The notes beneath the pieces are model-generated. The model was not told the origin of the DNA and did no database searches. It saw only the letters and a list, made by a program, of their open reading frames with translations. Source: Agrobacterium pusense (GTDB lineage: Bacteria > Pseudomonadota > Alphaproteobacteria > Rhizobiales > Rhizobiaceae). From it: DNA of 64,000 bases. The DNA lies in the NCBI RefSeq assembly GCF_900102105.1, contig NZ_FNBB01000003.1, positions 1 to 64,000 of the forward strand, written 5' to 3'. The number at the start of each line of letters is the position of its first letter. The first letter of the stretch is position 1. Below, one piece after another: positions 17,048 through 26,481 of this stretch. Both the position numbers and the translations under genes were made by a program.

Positions 17048-17947
17048 ATGCAAGCTATCCCCGTCTCCGCAAAATTCCGACCCGGGCTGCAATTCCTGCG
17101 GCAGTTTTCACGCTCACCGCTTGCGCTCATCGGCCTCATCCTGATCATCCTTATTGCCCTTCTGGCGATCTTCGCTCCGATGTTATCGCCTCAAAACCCC
17201 TACGACCTGATGCAACTGGACATCATGGATGGCCGCATGCCGCCGGGATCGGAGGCTTCCGCTGGCTTCACCTTCGTCTTCGGCTCGGACGATCAGGGGC
17301 GCGACATGCTCTCCGCCATTCTCCACGGTCTGCGGATCAGCCTGATCGTCGGTCTCGGATCGGCGGCTATCGCCTTCGTCATCGGCACCGCTTTCGGCCT
17401 GACAGCCGCTTATGTCGGCGGCAAGGTGGAGACGGCCATGATGCGCATTGTCGATCTTCAGCTCTCCTTTCCCACGATCCTTTCGGCGCTCCTCATTCTT
17501 GCGCTGCTCGGGAAAAGCGTCGGCAACGTCGTTTTCGCCATCGTGCTCGTGGAGTGGGCGACCTATGCCCGCACCGCCCGCGGCGCCGCACTGACCGAAC
17601 TGCGCCGCGAATATGTTGAAGCGGCAAGGTCGTTGCGCCTTCCCCACCGGAATATCCTGTTTCGCCAGCTTCTGCCGAACTGTCTGTCGCCGCTGGTGGT
17701 CCTCCTGACAATGCAGGTCGCGCGCGCCATCACGCTTGAGGCGACGCTCAGCTTTCTTGGCCTTGGCGTGCCCGTTACCGAACCGTCGCTCGGGCTCCTC
17801 ATTTCCAGCGGCTATGAATTCATGTTGTCGGGCACCTACTGGATCGCGCTTTTCCCCGGAATAGCGCTGCTCGTAACCATCTTTGCGATCAACCTCGTCG
17901 GCGACCGCATGCGTCAAATGCTCGATCCGAAGGCTGCACAGAAATGA
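17048..17947 (+). CDS. Peptide-type ABC permease (DppC-like)
   Basis: Second permease, about 299 residues. Start ATG 17048 follows the stop of the preceding gene by one base with GGGAGAG-like sequence upstream; the frame is open further left but overlaps the first permease. N-terminal FSRSPLALIGLILIILIALLAIFAPML and SDDQGRDMLSAILHGLRISLIVG are hallmark DppC features. The EAA loop reads ELRREYVEAARSLRLPHRNIL. Overlaps the next gene by 4 bp. Confidence 0.92.
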   Translation: MQAIPVSAKFRPGLQFLRQFSRSPLALIGLILIILIALLAIFAPMLSPQNPYDLMQLDIMDGRMPPGSEASAGFTFVFGSDDQGRDMLSAILHGLRISLIVGLGSAAIAFVIGTAFGLTAAYVGGKVETAMMRIVDLQLSFPTILSALLILALLGKSVGNVVFAIVLVEWATYARTARGAALTELRREYVEAARSLRLPHRNILFRQLLPNCLSPLVVLLTMQVARAITLEATLSFLGLGVPVTEPSLGLLISSGYEFMLSGTYWIALFPGIALLVTIFAINLVGDRMRQMLDPKAAQK

Positions 17948-18918
17948 CCGCCATGCTCGAAATCAAAGGTCTGAAAACTGAAGTCGTGACCGCCGAAGGC
18001 CGCGTCACCCTTATCGACGACATCAATCTCGACCTCGCGGCCGGTGAAGTTATGGGCCTTGTGGGAGAATCAGGATCGGGGAAATCGGTAACCGGCCTGT
18101 CGATCATGGGGTTGATCGATAAACCAGCGCAGGTGACGGGTGGCCAGATACTTTTCAAGGGCAGGGATCTGCGGACGCTCTCTGAACGGGAGTTTCGCTC
18201 CATTCGCGGCAACCGGATTGCCATGATTTTCCAGGATCCCATGTCCACGCTCAACCCCGTGCTGCGTATCGATACGCAGATGATCGAGGTGGTGCGTGCC
18301 CATGAAACGATCAGCAAGCAGGCGGCCCGCGAGAGGGCGCGTGATGCCTTGGGCATGGTCGGCATTCCAAGCCCTGAGGAGAGGCTGAGCGCCTACCCGC
18401 ATCAATTCTCCGGCGGAATGCGGCAGAGAGTGGCCATCGCCATCGCACTCTTGATGTCACCGGATCTCATTATCGCCGATGAACCGACCACGGCACTTGA
18501 TGTCACCATCCAGGCGCAGATCCTCTCGATCGTGCAGAAGCTCGCGCGCGAAAGGGGAACTGCTCTCATCTGGGTTACGCACGACCTCTCGGTTGTCGCT
18601 GGCCTCGCCGACCGCCTTTCGGTCATGTATGCCGGCCGCATCGCCGAACAGGGCAAGACGGCCGATCTGCTTCGACGCCCCATGCATCCCTATACGAACG
18701 GCTTGATGGCGAGCCTTCCCGCGCACAACAAACGCGGTTTCAGGCTCAAACAGATATCGGGCACGACGCCCTCCGTTTCCAATATGCCGAAAGGTTGCGC
18801 CTTTCACCCCCGCTGTTCGTCAGCGACCGAGCTCTGTCTCAGTCCACCGCAGCTTGAGCCCGTAGAAGGCCGACTTCTTCGCTGTTTTCACCCCGTCATG
18901 GAAGGAGCGCCAGCATGA
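17944..18918 (+). CDS. Peptide-type ABC ATPase (DppD-like)
   Basis: ATP-binding subunit of 324 residues. Walker A GESGSGKS near 40, signature [15 protein letters not shown] near 155, Walker [13 protein letters not shown] near 180, and the C-terminal oligopeptide extension with [10 protein letters not shown] and a further cysteine pair seen in this family. Overlaps its neighbours on both sides by 4 bp (ATGA), so translation is coupled. Confidence 0.94.
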   Translation: MTAMLEIKGLKTEVVTAEGRVTLIDDINLDLAAGEVMGLVGESGSGKSVTGLSIMGLIDKPAQVTGGQILFKGRDLRTLSEREFRSIRGNRIAMIFQDPMSTLNPVLRIDTQMIEVVRAHETISKQAARERARDALGMVGIPSPEERLSAYPHQFSGGMRQRVAIAIALLMSPDLIIADEPTTALDVTIQAQILSIVQKLARERGTALIWVTHDLSVVAGLADRLSVMYAGRIAEQGKTADLLRRPMHPYTNGLMASLPAHNKRGFRLKQISGTTPSVSNMPKGCAFHPRCSSATELCLSPPQLEPVEGRLLRCFHPVMEGAPA

Positions 18919-19904
18919 GCAATCGACTGGAGGTCCGCAACGTCAGCAAGCGCTTCAGCCGCAAATCCGGCCTGATCGAACGTGGCGCCGAATTTATCGG
19001 CCTGAAATCCCCCAATCCCGTCGTCCGCGCTCTGGATGATGTCAGTCTTACCGTCGCAGAAGGTGAAGTCGTCGGTATCGTCGGTGAATCCGGCTGCGGG
19101 AAGTCGACGCTCGGACGGGTGGTGGCTGGTCTGCTGCAGGCGTCAGACGGAACCGTGCTCTTTCGGGACAAGCGCCTTCAGGACATGCAGGGCGACGAGG
19201 CAGAGACGGCGCGGCTGAAGGTCCAGATGATCTTTCAGGACCCGTCCTCCTCCCTCAATCCGCGGCAGCGGGTGCGTGAGATCATTGGTGCTGCGCCACT
19301 GCATCATGGGCTGACCACGGCGCGGGAGCTGGATGACTACGTCAACCAGCAGATGGCGCGCGCCGGCCTTGATCCGTCAATGGCGTCCCGCTTCCCTCAC
19401 CAGTTCAGCGGCGGGCAGCGCCAGCGTATCGGCATCGCACGCGCGCTTGCGGTTCAACCGGACATGCTGATCTGTGACGAGTCGGTCGCGGCTCTTGATG
19501 TGTCGATCCAGGCGCAGATACTCAACCTTTTTCTCGACCTCAGAGAACAGCTGGACCTGACTTACATCTTCATCAGTCACGACCTCTCCGTTGTTGAGCA
19601 TATCTCCGATCGTGTGGTGGTGATGTATCTCGGCCGTGTCGTGGAGGAGGCGACCGTCGAGGAGTTGTTCGCCCATCCCAATCACCCCTATACCCGCGCC
19701 CTTCTTCAGGAACGACCAAGCCTCGATCCCGTGCAGCGCAGTTTTTCTGCGATCGAAGGGGAAATACCAAGCCCGCTTTCACCGCCGTCAGGATGCCACT
19801 TCCACCCGCGTTGTCCGCTGGCGATGGAACGCTGTCGTGTCGAGCGGCCGGAGCTGCGTTCGGTTGGTTCGCGCCACAAGAGCGCCTGCCATCTGAACGA
19901 CTGA
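18915..19904 (+). CDS. Peptide-type ABC ATPase (DppF-like)
   Basis: Second ATPase of 329 residues: Walker A GESGCGKS, signature [15 protein letters not shown], Walker [13 protein letters not shown]. The usual DEP is DES here, but the catalytic Glu is kept. The C-terminal [15 protein letters not shown] segment is family-typical. It pairs with the preceding DppD-like protein to drive the importer. The next gene follows after 40 bp. Confidence 0.94.
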   Translation: MSNRLEVRNVSKRFSRKSGLIERGAEFIGLKSPNPVVRALDDVSLTVAEGEVVGIVGESGCGKSTLGRVVAGLLQASDGTVLFRDKRLQDMQGDEAETARLKVQMIFQDPSSSLNPRQRVREIIGAAPLHHGLTTARELDDYVNQQMARAGLDPSMASRFPHQFSGGQRQRIGIARALAVQPDMLICDESVAALDVSIQAQILNLFLDLREQLDLTYIFISHDLSVVEHISDRVVVMYLGRVVEEATVEELFAHPNHPYTRALLQERPSLDPVQRSFSAIEGEIPSPLSPPSGCHFHPRCPLAMERCRVERPELRSVGSRHKSACHLND

Positions 19905-19944
19905 CGTCGGCAAATCCAAAACCAAAACCGCAAAAGGAAGAAAT

Positions 19945-21024
19945 ATGTCTGTTTCAGCACCTCTGGAACATTTGTCTGCCGAGCAAGGCCAGGAATTTCC
20001 CTCACAGGAATGGAAGCAGGTAGCTAATCCTGCCGACCACGGTCTTTCCGCCGATGTTCGCTCGAAAGTCGATGCGGCTCTGGAGGCCTTGCCGACCACG
20101 TCGTTTATCGCGGTTGCCGGTGGCGAAATCCTCTATAGCTACGGTGATATTTCCGAGGTGAGCTATCTCGCCTCGACCCGCAAGAGCATCCTGTCGATGC
20201 TGATGGGCAAAGCCGTTGCCGAAGGAAAGATCGATCTCGATCTGACCATGGCGGACCTCGGCATCGATGAGGATCACGGCCTGTTGCCTATCGAAAAGAC
20301 GGCGACGCTGCGGGACCTTCTGATCAGCAGTTCCGGCGTTTACCATCGGCCTGGGAGCCCCGGCAGCAATACCAAGAACATTCCCGAGCGCGGCTCGAAG
20401 AAACCCGGCACGTATTTCCACTACAACAACTGGGATTTCAACGTTCTCGGGGCCGCTTTTGAACAGTTGACCGGCCGCAGTGTCTTCAAGGCATTCGAGG
20501 AAGATTTCGCAGGCCCGATGCAAATGCAGGATTTCGACCTTTCTCGCCAGCGGATGATGGGTTACGAGGGCGCATCGCGATACCTTGCCTATCACTTCTT
20601 CCTGTCCGGGCGCGACATGGCGCGGCTGGGGCTTGCGATGGTCCGACAGGGTCGTTGGGGCGACACGCAGGTGATGCCGACCGAATGGGTTGCAGAAAGC
20701 ACAAAGATCCGCGTTCCTGCGGAAAGCATGAATGAGAGCGAAAAGTCGCGGATTGCCGGCTACAGCTATCTCTGGTGGATTCCCGTGGTGACGGATGAGA
20801 CGCCGGAGTGGCAGGGCGCCTGTGTTGCCGCCGGCCATTTCGGGCAGTTCATCCTGTGCCTGCCAGCGCTCGACATGGTTTTCGTCAACAGGAGAGCAAT
20901 CCCTGATCATCTGGCGATTGCCCGCAATGACGGCAGCTTCAAGGAAGAATTGCCGGCGGTGACCATGGAAAATTTCCTTGGCGTCGCCGATCATTTCATC
21001 CGCGCAAAGTTGACGACCGGATGA
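19945..21024 (+). CDS. Beta-lactamase-fold serine hydrolase
   Basis: Protein of 359 residues of the class C beta-lactamase/esterase superfamily. The three active-site motifs are visible: SxxK in STRKSILSML (near 78), YxN in FHYNNWDFNVLG (near 155) and HxG in AAGHFGQFILCLP (near 295). A start ATG follows GGAAGAAAT. No signal peptide is evident, so it is probably cytoplasmic and acts on imported material. As the last gene of the ABC operon it likely hydrolyses the imported ester, amide or peptide; a true antibiotic-resistance role is less likely. Confidence 0.85.
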   Translation: MSVSAPLEHLSAEQGQEFPSQEWKQVANPADHGLSADVRSKVDAALEALPTTSFIAVAGGEILYSYGDISEVSYLASTRKSILSMLMGKAVAEGKIDLDLTMADLGIDEDHGLLPIEKTATLRDLLISSSGVYHRPGSPGSNTKNIPERGSKKPGTYFHYNNWDFNVLGAAFEQLTGRSVFKAFEEDFAGPMQMQDFDLSRQRMMGYEGASRYLAYHFFLSGRDMARLGLAMVRQGRWGDTQVMPTEWVAESTKIRVPAESMNESEKSRIAGYSYLWWIPVVTDETPEWQGACVAAGHFGQFILCLPALDMVFVNRRAIPDHLAIARNDGSFKEELPAVTMENFLGVADHFIRAKLTTG

Positions 21025-21045
21025 TGCTGCAAGGCCGCTGATCCA

Positions 21046-21996
21046 TCAGGGCGCGTCCCCGATGAAACAGTCGGAAATCTGCTCCCGCAGCCACTGACTT
21101 GCCGGATCGCGTTCCTTTTCGGCAAGCCAGATCATGCTGGTCGACTGTTTTTCTTCTGCAAAGGGAGATTCCAGCAGCAGCAGTTCGTGCGAGCGTTCGA
21201 AGAGTTTCGCAACGCTTTCCGGCATGATCGCCACAAGATCGCTGCGGGCGATGATCGCCACCGCTGCAGAAAAATGCGGCACGACGGCAACGACTCTTCG
21301 CTCAAGCCCCATGGCGTCCAGCCGGTCGTCGATCCAGCCACGACGGCTTGGCGCGGAGGTTACCTTGACGTGTCCAAGCGACAGCAGCGCATCCAGCGTC
21401 AAAGGCTTCTGCGCGGCCGGATTGGTGGCCGACATGATGCAGACGCGCCTTTCTGTAAACAGCGAGGTGCAGCGGTAACGGGCCGGAAAATTGTCCGCCG
21501 TCATGACGGCGACATCAATCGTGCCTTCATCGAGATGCTCCTGGACGACGGGGAGAAAGTTTCGATTGTTGGCTACGCCCGTGCGCGGCATGTGAATGAC
21601 TTCCAGCACGCAATGCTTAGCCCGTGCTTGTACACGTTCAATCAGGCGAGGCATCAGTACGACGGAGAAATAGTCGTTCATTCCGATCCTGAAGGCGCGG
21701 TGCGATGTTTCCGGTTCGAATTTGAGATGTGACAACATCACGGTTTCGGTATCTTCGATGATACGCCGCACTGCCGGAAAAATCTCCGCGCAGAACCGCG
21801 TCATCACGAAACCACCTGACGTCTTCCGGAACAATTCGTCACCCGTGATGGCACGAACGCGCTTTAGCGCATGGCTCATGGCGGGTTGGGAGAGACCGAT
21901 ATACTCGCCTGCTGCCGTCATATTGCCTTTGACGACGAGGGCATAGATGACCTTGAGTAGATTGAGATCGATGGATCCCAATGAAAATCGCTGCAT
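21046..21996 (-). CDS. LysR-family regulator
   Basis: Transcription regulator of 316 residues. N-terminal winged helix (LNLLKVIYALVVKGNMTAAGEYIGLSQPAMSHALKRVRAI) and a periplasmic-binding-like effector domain. The DLNLL start and TRFCAEIFP segment resemble the NodD/LinR-like subgroup. It is convergent with the serine hydrolase gene, 21 bp apart, and so is a candidate regulator of the peptide ABC/hydrolase operon, though not divergent from it. Confidence 0.9.
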   Translation of the reverse strand: MQRFSLGSIDLNLLKVIYALVVKGNMTAAGEYIGLSQPAMSHALKRVRAITGDELFRKTSGGFVMTRFCAEIFPAVRRIIEDTETVMLSHLKFEPETSHRAFRIGMNDYFSVVLMPRLIERVQARAKHCVLEVIHMPRTGVANNRNFLPVVQEHLDEGTIDVAVMTADNFPARYRCTSLFTERRVCIMSATNPAAQKPLTLDALLSLGHVKVTSAPSRRGWIDDRLDAMGLERRVVAVVPHFSAAVAIIARSDLVAIMPESVAKLFERSHELLLLESPFAEEKQSTSMIWLAEKERDPASQWLREQISDCFIGDAP

Positions 21997-22147
21997 GCGA
22001 ACCTGCCTTAGCCTTCAAAACGTGCATGAACACAATGGCATGGACCGCGCCTGGCGAAAATAGGCGGCAGCCTTTCGCTTGCGGTCTCAGGCGTCGGCTG
22101 CCTGGCTCGCGCGACACCGGCCGAAAACAACGGGGTGGAGGAAACCT

Positions 22148-23074
22148 TTAGCCGGCTTTCTGCCCGTTGACACGAGCTGCGGCCCTTTCCGGCACGAAAA
22201 GATTATCAGCCATGAAGTCAACGAACACGCGGATTTTTGGCGATAGATAACGGCTTGTCGGCCAAAGGACGCGGAAAACACCCGCTTCCGCTGTGAAGTC
22301 TTCGAGTATTGAGACCAGCGTGCCCTGTTCAATCTGTTGAGCCACGGCGAAATGGGGCAGGCAGGTTATGCCAAAGCCGTTTTCTGCAAGGTGGATAAGC
22401 GGTTCAAGTGTGCTGGCCACCGTCGTCGTTGGCAGCGTGATGCGCAAATCTTTGCCGCTTCTGGCCAGCGGCCATGGCTCCAGTTTGCCCGAGTTGGCAA
22501 ATCGGTGATGCATGCAGCGATGACTTGGCAGGTCCTCGGGAACGAGCGGCATGCCTTGTCTCTCCAAATAGGCAGGCGAGGCGACGATCCGGTGTCGGAA
22601 AGAACCAAGTTTGCGGCTCATCAGCCGCGTGTCGCGCACCTCGCCAGTGCGGACAACGGCATCGAAACCTTCTTCTATCACGTCAACCAGTCGGTCGGTA
22701 AAATCGAGATCCAGCGTGATGCCGGGATATGCTTTCATGAACGCGGATATTGCCGGCATGAGCAGCATTCCCGTCAGCGGAAAACTCACGCGCAACAGGC
22801 CATGAGGTTCGCTGTGGGACCTTGAAAGCTGCGCCTGCGCCCTGTCCAGCTCAGACAGAACGCGCCGACAGGTATCGAGAAAAAAGCTCCCTTCCTCCGT
22901 CAGCGTCATGCTGCGAGTCGAGCGATGGAAAAGCCGTACCCCCATCTCCTGCTCAAGCCGCGCAATGGCCTTGCCAACGGCGGAGCTGGAGAGACCCAGC
23001 CTTTGAGAGGCTGCAACGAAGCTGCCGCCTTCGGCGGCCTGAACGAAAATACTCAGCGTCCCAAGCTTATCCAT
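22148..23074 (-). CDS. LysR-family regulator
   Basis: LysR regulator of 308 residues with typical N-terminus MDKLGTLSIFVQAAEGGSFVAASQRLGLSSSAVGKAIARLEQEMGVRLF and a sugar-binding-like effector domain ending in a Lys-rich tail. It belongs to the group with ISAFMKAYPGITLDLDFTDR. Divergent from the monooxygenase gene at 23199 across 124 bp, which it probably controls together with the now broken exporter. Confidence 0.92.
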   Translation of the reverse strand: MDKLGTLSIFVQAAEGGSFVAASQRLGLSSSAVGKAIARLEQEMGVRLFHRSTRSMTLTEEGSFFLDTCRRVLSELDRAQAQLSRSHSEPHGLLRVSFPLTGMLLMPAISAFMKAYPGITLDLDFTDRLVDVIEEGFDAVVRTGEVRDTRLMSRKLGSFRHRIVASPAYLERQGMPLVPEDLPSHRCMHHRFANSGKLEPWPLARSGKDLRITLPTTTVASTLEPLIHLAENGFGITCLPHFAVAQQIEQGTLVSILEDFTAEAGVFRVLWPTSRYLSPKIRVFVDFMADNLFVPERAAARVNGQKAG

Positions 23075-23198
23075 ATCGCTCCCATTAAGGAATATTCTTC
23101 CGCTCTGATTGGAATACGCGACTGTTTATCGCTTATCGCTCGGCCGGTATCCAGTGGGGACCCGACAATGGGTACTGATTTTCACGAAAGGAAAGCAT

Positions 23199-23555
23199 AT
23201 GGACAGGACATTCACCGCCGGATTTGCCATCTCCCCGGAGCCAACAACTTTCATCGTCAATGTCATTCATGCCCATCCGGGCAAGCAGGATGAAGCGTTT
23301 CAAATCATTCAGGACGTGGTCCACTACGTGGCAGAACGAAAGTCCGGATTTCTGTGGAGCAATCTTGCGAAGAGCACTGACGGGCTGACCGTGGTCAATA
23401 TCGAAGCAATTCAGGGGGCGGGCAACGTAGACGAATTCTTTTCAGATCCGGTTTTCGTTGAAAAATTCCGTAAGCTCGACACCGTCTCCACCAGCGAATT
23501 CCATGCATACACTGTCGGCGATCTCGTTCTGCCCAAATTGGACAAGACGGGCTGA
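23199..23555 (+). CDS. ABM-domain (antibiotic biosynthesis monooxygenase-like) protein
   Basis: Small protein of 118 residues, start at ATG 23199 behind AAAGGAAAG. The ABM dimeric alpha-beta barrel is seen in TFIVNVIHAHPGKQDEAFQIIQDVVHYVAERKSGFLWSNLAKSTDG and DEFFSDPVFVEKFRK. Members are cofactor-free quinol monooxygenases or heme-degrading-type enzymes; which one cannot be told. It is divergent from a LysR gene and only 4 bp before the disrupted MFS transporter, suggesting an original detoxification pair. Confidence 0.8.
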   Translation: MDRTFTAGFAISPEPTTFIVNVIHAHPGKQDEAFQIIQDVVHYVAERKSGFLWSNLAKSTDGLTVVNIEAIQGAGNVDEFFSDPVFVEKFRKLDTVSTSEFHAYTVGDLVLPKLDKTG

Positions 23556-23559
23556 CACC

Positions 23560-24680
23560 ATGTCACATTCGTTCCCGGACAACCGCAAAACGGCCGCAGG
23601 ATCAGATGGCAATCGATTGCCGATGGCGGCACTGCTTGCCCTTGCCACGGCCGGCTTCATCACCATTTTGACGGCGTGGACCTTGGCGTCAGCCCGTCCG
23701 TTATCGGCCAACTCGTCACGGTTTACGCCATAGGGTCTCTGGTGGCGGCCATTCCGCTCACCGCAGCCACCCAGCGGTTTCGCCGCAAACCACTTCTCCT
23801 CTGCGCCATTGCCGGTTTTGCCGTGGCCAATACGATAACATCCGTCACCGACAGTTTTGGCATCCTGCTGCTGGCGCGATTTTTTGCCGGCGTATCCGCA
23901 GGCCTGCTTTGGGCGATGGTTGCCGGTTACGCGGCGCGCATGGTTCCGGATCAGCTCAAGGGGCGCGCCATTGCTGTCGCGATGGTCGGTACGCCGCTGG
24001 CCCTGTCATTGGGTATTCCCGCCGGTACGCTGATAGGGTCCGAGATCGGTTGGCGAAGTACATTCTCGGCCATGACCGCGTTGACCGTGGTTTTGATCGG
24101 CTGGGTACTGGTGAAGGTGCCCGATTATCCGGGCACCACGATCAACGAACGGATCACGATCAGCGGAGCATTGGCAACAGGTGGGATCAAGTCTGTCTTG
24201 ATGGTGACGTTGCTGTTCGTCCTGGCGCACAACATCCTCTATACCTACATCGCCCCGCTCGTGGCTCCTGCGGAATTAACTCAGAAGCTCGACGTTGTTC
24301 TGCTGTTGTTCGGGGTAACGGCCATCGCAGGGATTGGTATTGTCGGCTATCTGATCGGGCGCTGGCTGCGCGAACTTGTGCTAGCAAGCATCATGCTCTT
24401 CGCTGGCGCCGCCTTGACCTTCGGCCTCGGAGGAACCGTGCCTGCACTCTTCTGGCTGGCAACCGGTGTATGGGGATTGGCCTTCGGTGGCGCAGCCACA
24501 CTGTTTCAGACCGCTGCCGCCAAAACCTCGGGAAAGGCGTCGGAGGTTGCGCAAGCCATGATCGTGACCGCCTGGAACCTTGCGATTGCGGGCGGCGGCA
24601 TCATTGGTGGCCTGTTGCTCGAACACTTTATAGCTTACCTAGAAAAGGAGAGGGCATTTCCGTCGAAGCAATCTACTTGA
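23560..24680 (+). pseudogene. MFS exporter gene broken by an internal deletion
   Basis: The ATG at 23560 opens a frame with MAALLALATAGFITILT, the usual first helix of a DHA1/AraJ-like MFS exporter. At about 23671 the helix is cut short and the match continues in another frame as DLGVSPSVIGQLVTVYAIGSLVAAIPL. The expected linker of about 12-13 residues (in this family EALPAGLLPQM-like) is missing and the frame is shifted. From there the gene reads intact through RFFAGVSAGLLWAMVAGYAARM. It ends early after GGIIGGLLLEHFIAYL, about 25 residues short of the family. A GTG at 23676 could in theory start a protein lacking helix 1. Most likely a decayed transporter. Confidence 0.75.
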
Positions 24681-24768
24681 TGTCAGATTTGAGCCGAACG
24701 GGACATGATTTCCGCAAACGGTTCACGTCTGTCATAAAAGTCGTCATTGCGAGCGCCTCGGACCAATT

Positions 24769-25353
24769 TCACGGCGCCTCGCCTGATGCCTGTCGCCATC
24801 GTTGCAGCTCAGCAAGTGTAAAGCGCGGCGTTATGTGCTGGGGGCAGTTCCAGTCGAAAGCTTCCACGCCGATGAGGACAAGACGTTCCACCCGAGCGGA
24901 ATAGTCTGGCATGGTCAGCCTCTCCGCCAGCGACGGATCATCAGCTGCGTCGATGATGCGGATTCGGCCAAAGATTTTCAGGCGTTGCCGGTGCGCGTAG
25001 TCCATCAGGAACAGTGACACGCGGTCATTTGCCGTCACATTACCTGTCGTAATGTATTGCCGGTTGCCGCGAAAATCTCCAAAGCCCAGGAGCGCCGGCT
25101 CGAGAACGGTGAGAAAACCGGCTGGTCCGCCCCTGTACTGGACGTAAGGCCAGCCCGTTTCCGAGACGCTGGCAAGATAAAAACCGTCACGCTCCCCAAT
25201 GAAGCCTGCCTCTGCGGGGCCAAGGCGCTGGCTCCGGGTCGTTTCATCCACACCACCGCGCGCGGCAATCCGCGCCCATTGCTCCGCGCTTCCATACTTA
25301 TCCTGCGCGGCCGCGACGGAAGGAGTCGTGGCAATATCGAGATATCTGCTCAT
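24769..25353 (-). CDS. Pyridoxamine-phosphate-oxidase-fold protein
   Basis: Protein of 194 residues of the FMN-binding split-barrel (PPOX-like) family. Typical stretches are FIGERDGFYLASVSETGWPYVQYRGGPAGFLTVL, NRQYITTGNVTANDRVSLFLMDYAHRQRLKIFGRIRI and the FDWNCPQHITPRF end. Members of this subgroup are FMN or F420-type reductases of unknown substrate. It is leftward like the MBL gene at 25387, about 33 bp apart, so both could share one transcript. Confidence 0.82.
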   Translation of the reverse strand: MSRYLDIATTPSVAAAQDKYGSAEQWARIAARGGVDETTRSQRLGPAEAGFIGERDGFYLASVSETGWPYVQYRGGPAGFLTVLEPALLGFGDFRGNRQYITTGNVTANDRVSLFLMDYAHRQRLKIFGRIRIIDAADDPSLAERLTMPDYSARVERLVLIGVEAFDWNCPQHITPRFTLAELQRWRQASGEAP

Positions 25354-25386
25354 TTTCCATCTGCCTTTCCAGAGGCCTGAACGGCC

Positions 25387-26358
25387 TCAGTCTTGCAAAG
25401 CCCAGTCCGCAACCTGCCAGCGGATTTGTCCCCGATCGGCAACGACGTGGCCCAGCCCCGGGAACGGCATGTGCGTCGCCGCTATGAGTGTGCCTTCCGA
25501 AGCAGCGCGGGGAAAGAAGCGGTCGCGCATTGCCTTGGCCGCTGCCCGGTCCTGTTCGAATAGAAAGAACACGTCAGTCGCTGCCGGATGTACGACCGGG
25601 AAGATCATGTCTGAAACCATGATAAGGCTCTTTCCCTCATCTTCCACGCGAACACCGATATGGCCGGGTGTGTGGCCGGTCAGGTCGACAATCGAGACGC
25701 CCCGCGCGATTTCGCGCTCCCCGTCGATCGCCTGAAGTCTGGGGTAGAGACGCACGACCTCTTCCGCCATCTGAAAGCTGGTCTGAAGGTAATCCGGCGC
25801 GCCACTACGCTTGGCCGGGTCGGTCCAATGCTTGACGTCGCGCCGATCGATATAGACTTCCGCGTTCGGATAGTTGTTCCTGCCGCCGGCGATCAGGCCG
25901 CCCATGTGGTCCTGATGCATGTGCGTCACGATCACCGCGTCAATCTGATCAAGCCGCAGACCGAGCCTGGCAAGCGCCTGCGGCAGGTTGCCGGTTTGCC
26001 CGATGGAGCCCGCTGCGCCGGCATCAATCAGGATGCGGCGTTGGCCGTCATCGACGAGATACTGATTGAACAGAAATCGCACTCCGCTTGGCCTGGCGGT
26101 GAACTGGGCGGCAGCCGCCTGTTCCACCTCGGCCGGATCCCGCCCCGGGAAAAAGTTGTAGGGCATATCCGCATAACCATCCGTCAGCGCCGTCACCGTA
26201 AAGCGGCCGATGCGGATCTGTGCCAGCGGGGGTACGCTGGCCAACGTCGCGACCGGTTCCGGCGTTGCGGCGATGGCCTGCGCACTATGGATCAGGCCTC
26301 CCGCGAGGAGGCCAAAAGGAAGAGCGCTTGCAAAGGCACGACGCGAAAGATCGGGCAT
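25387..26358 (-). CDS. Exported MBL-fold hydrolase
   Basis: Metallo-beta-lactamase-fold enzyme of 323 residues. The N-terminus (MPDLSRRAFASALPFGLLAGG) has a twin-arginine-like SRRAF followed by a hydrophobic stretch, so it is probably exported. Metal ligands: THMHQDHMGG (HxHxDH), the HTPGHIGV loop and a later ATHMPFPGLGHV. The KxxFFPGRDPAEV region is common in quorum-lactonase-like and arylsulfatase-like members, but the substrate is open. Divergent from a LysR gene at 26482 and followed by a PPOX protein. Confidence 0.85.
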   Translation of the reverse strand: MPDLSRRAFASALPFGLLAGGLIHSAQAIAATPEPVATLASVPPLAQIRIGRFTVTALTDGYADMPYNFFPGRDPAEVEQAAAAQFTARPSGVRFLFNQYLVDDGQRRILIDAGAAGSIGQTGNLPQALARLGLRLDQIDAVIVTHMHQDHMGGLIAGGRNNYPNAEVYIDRRDVKHWTDPAKRSGAPDYLQTSFQMAEEVVRLYPRLQAIDGEREIARGVSIVDLTGHTPGHIGVRVEDEGKSLIMVSDMIFPVVHPAATDVFFLFEQDRAAAKAMRDRFFPRAASEGTLIAATHMPFPGLGHVVADRGQIRWQVADWALQD

Positions 26359-26412
26359 GATGTCTTTCTCCTTATTGTGGCAATGGGGAAGATCCCCGGC
26401 ATCACGAAAGCT

Positions 26413-26440
26413 AGGATATCCAAAACCAATAGGGTATCCT
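26413..26440. promoter_or_regulatory. Inverted repeat between MBL and LysR genes
   Basis: AGGATA (26413-26418) and TATCCT (26435-26440) face each other in the 123-bp divergent spacer; GGATATCC overlaps the left arm. Position suits a LysR binding site. Function inferred. Confidence 0.4.
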
Positions 26441-26481
26441 GCGATTTCAGGAGATTACCTCTCAATTTATGGAAGGATGGA

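Noticed and set aside
16081-17148. Long minus-strand frame opposite the DppB-like permease
   Set aside because: Rich in His/Asp/Gln as expected from the antisense of a hydrophobic membrane protein; no domain.
25660-26481. Long upstream extension of the LysR gene at 26482
   Set aside because: It is antisense to the MBL gene; the LysR family start with GGAAGG upstream is at 26482.
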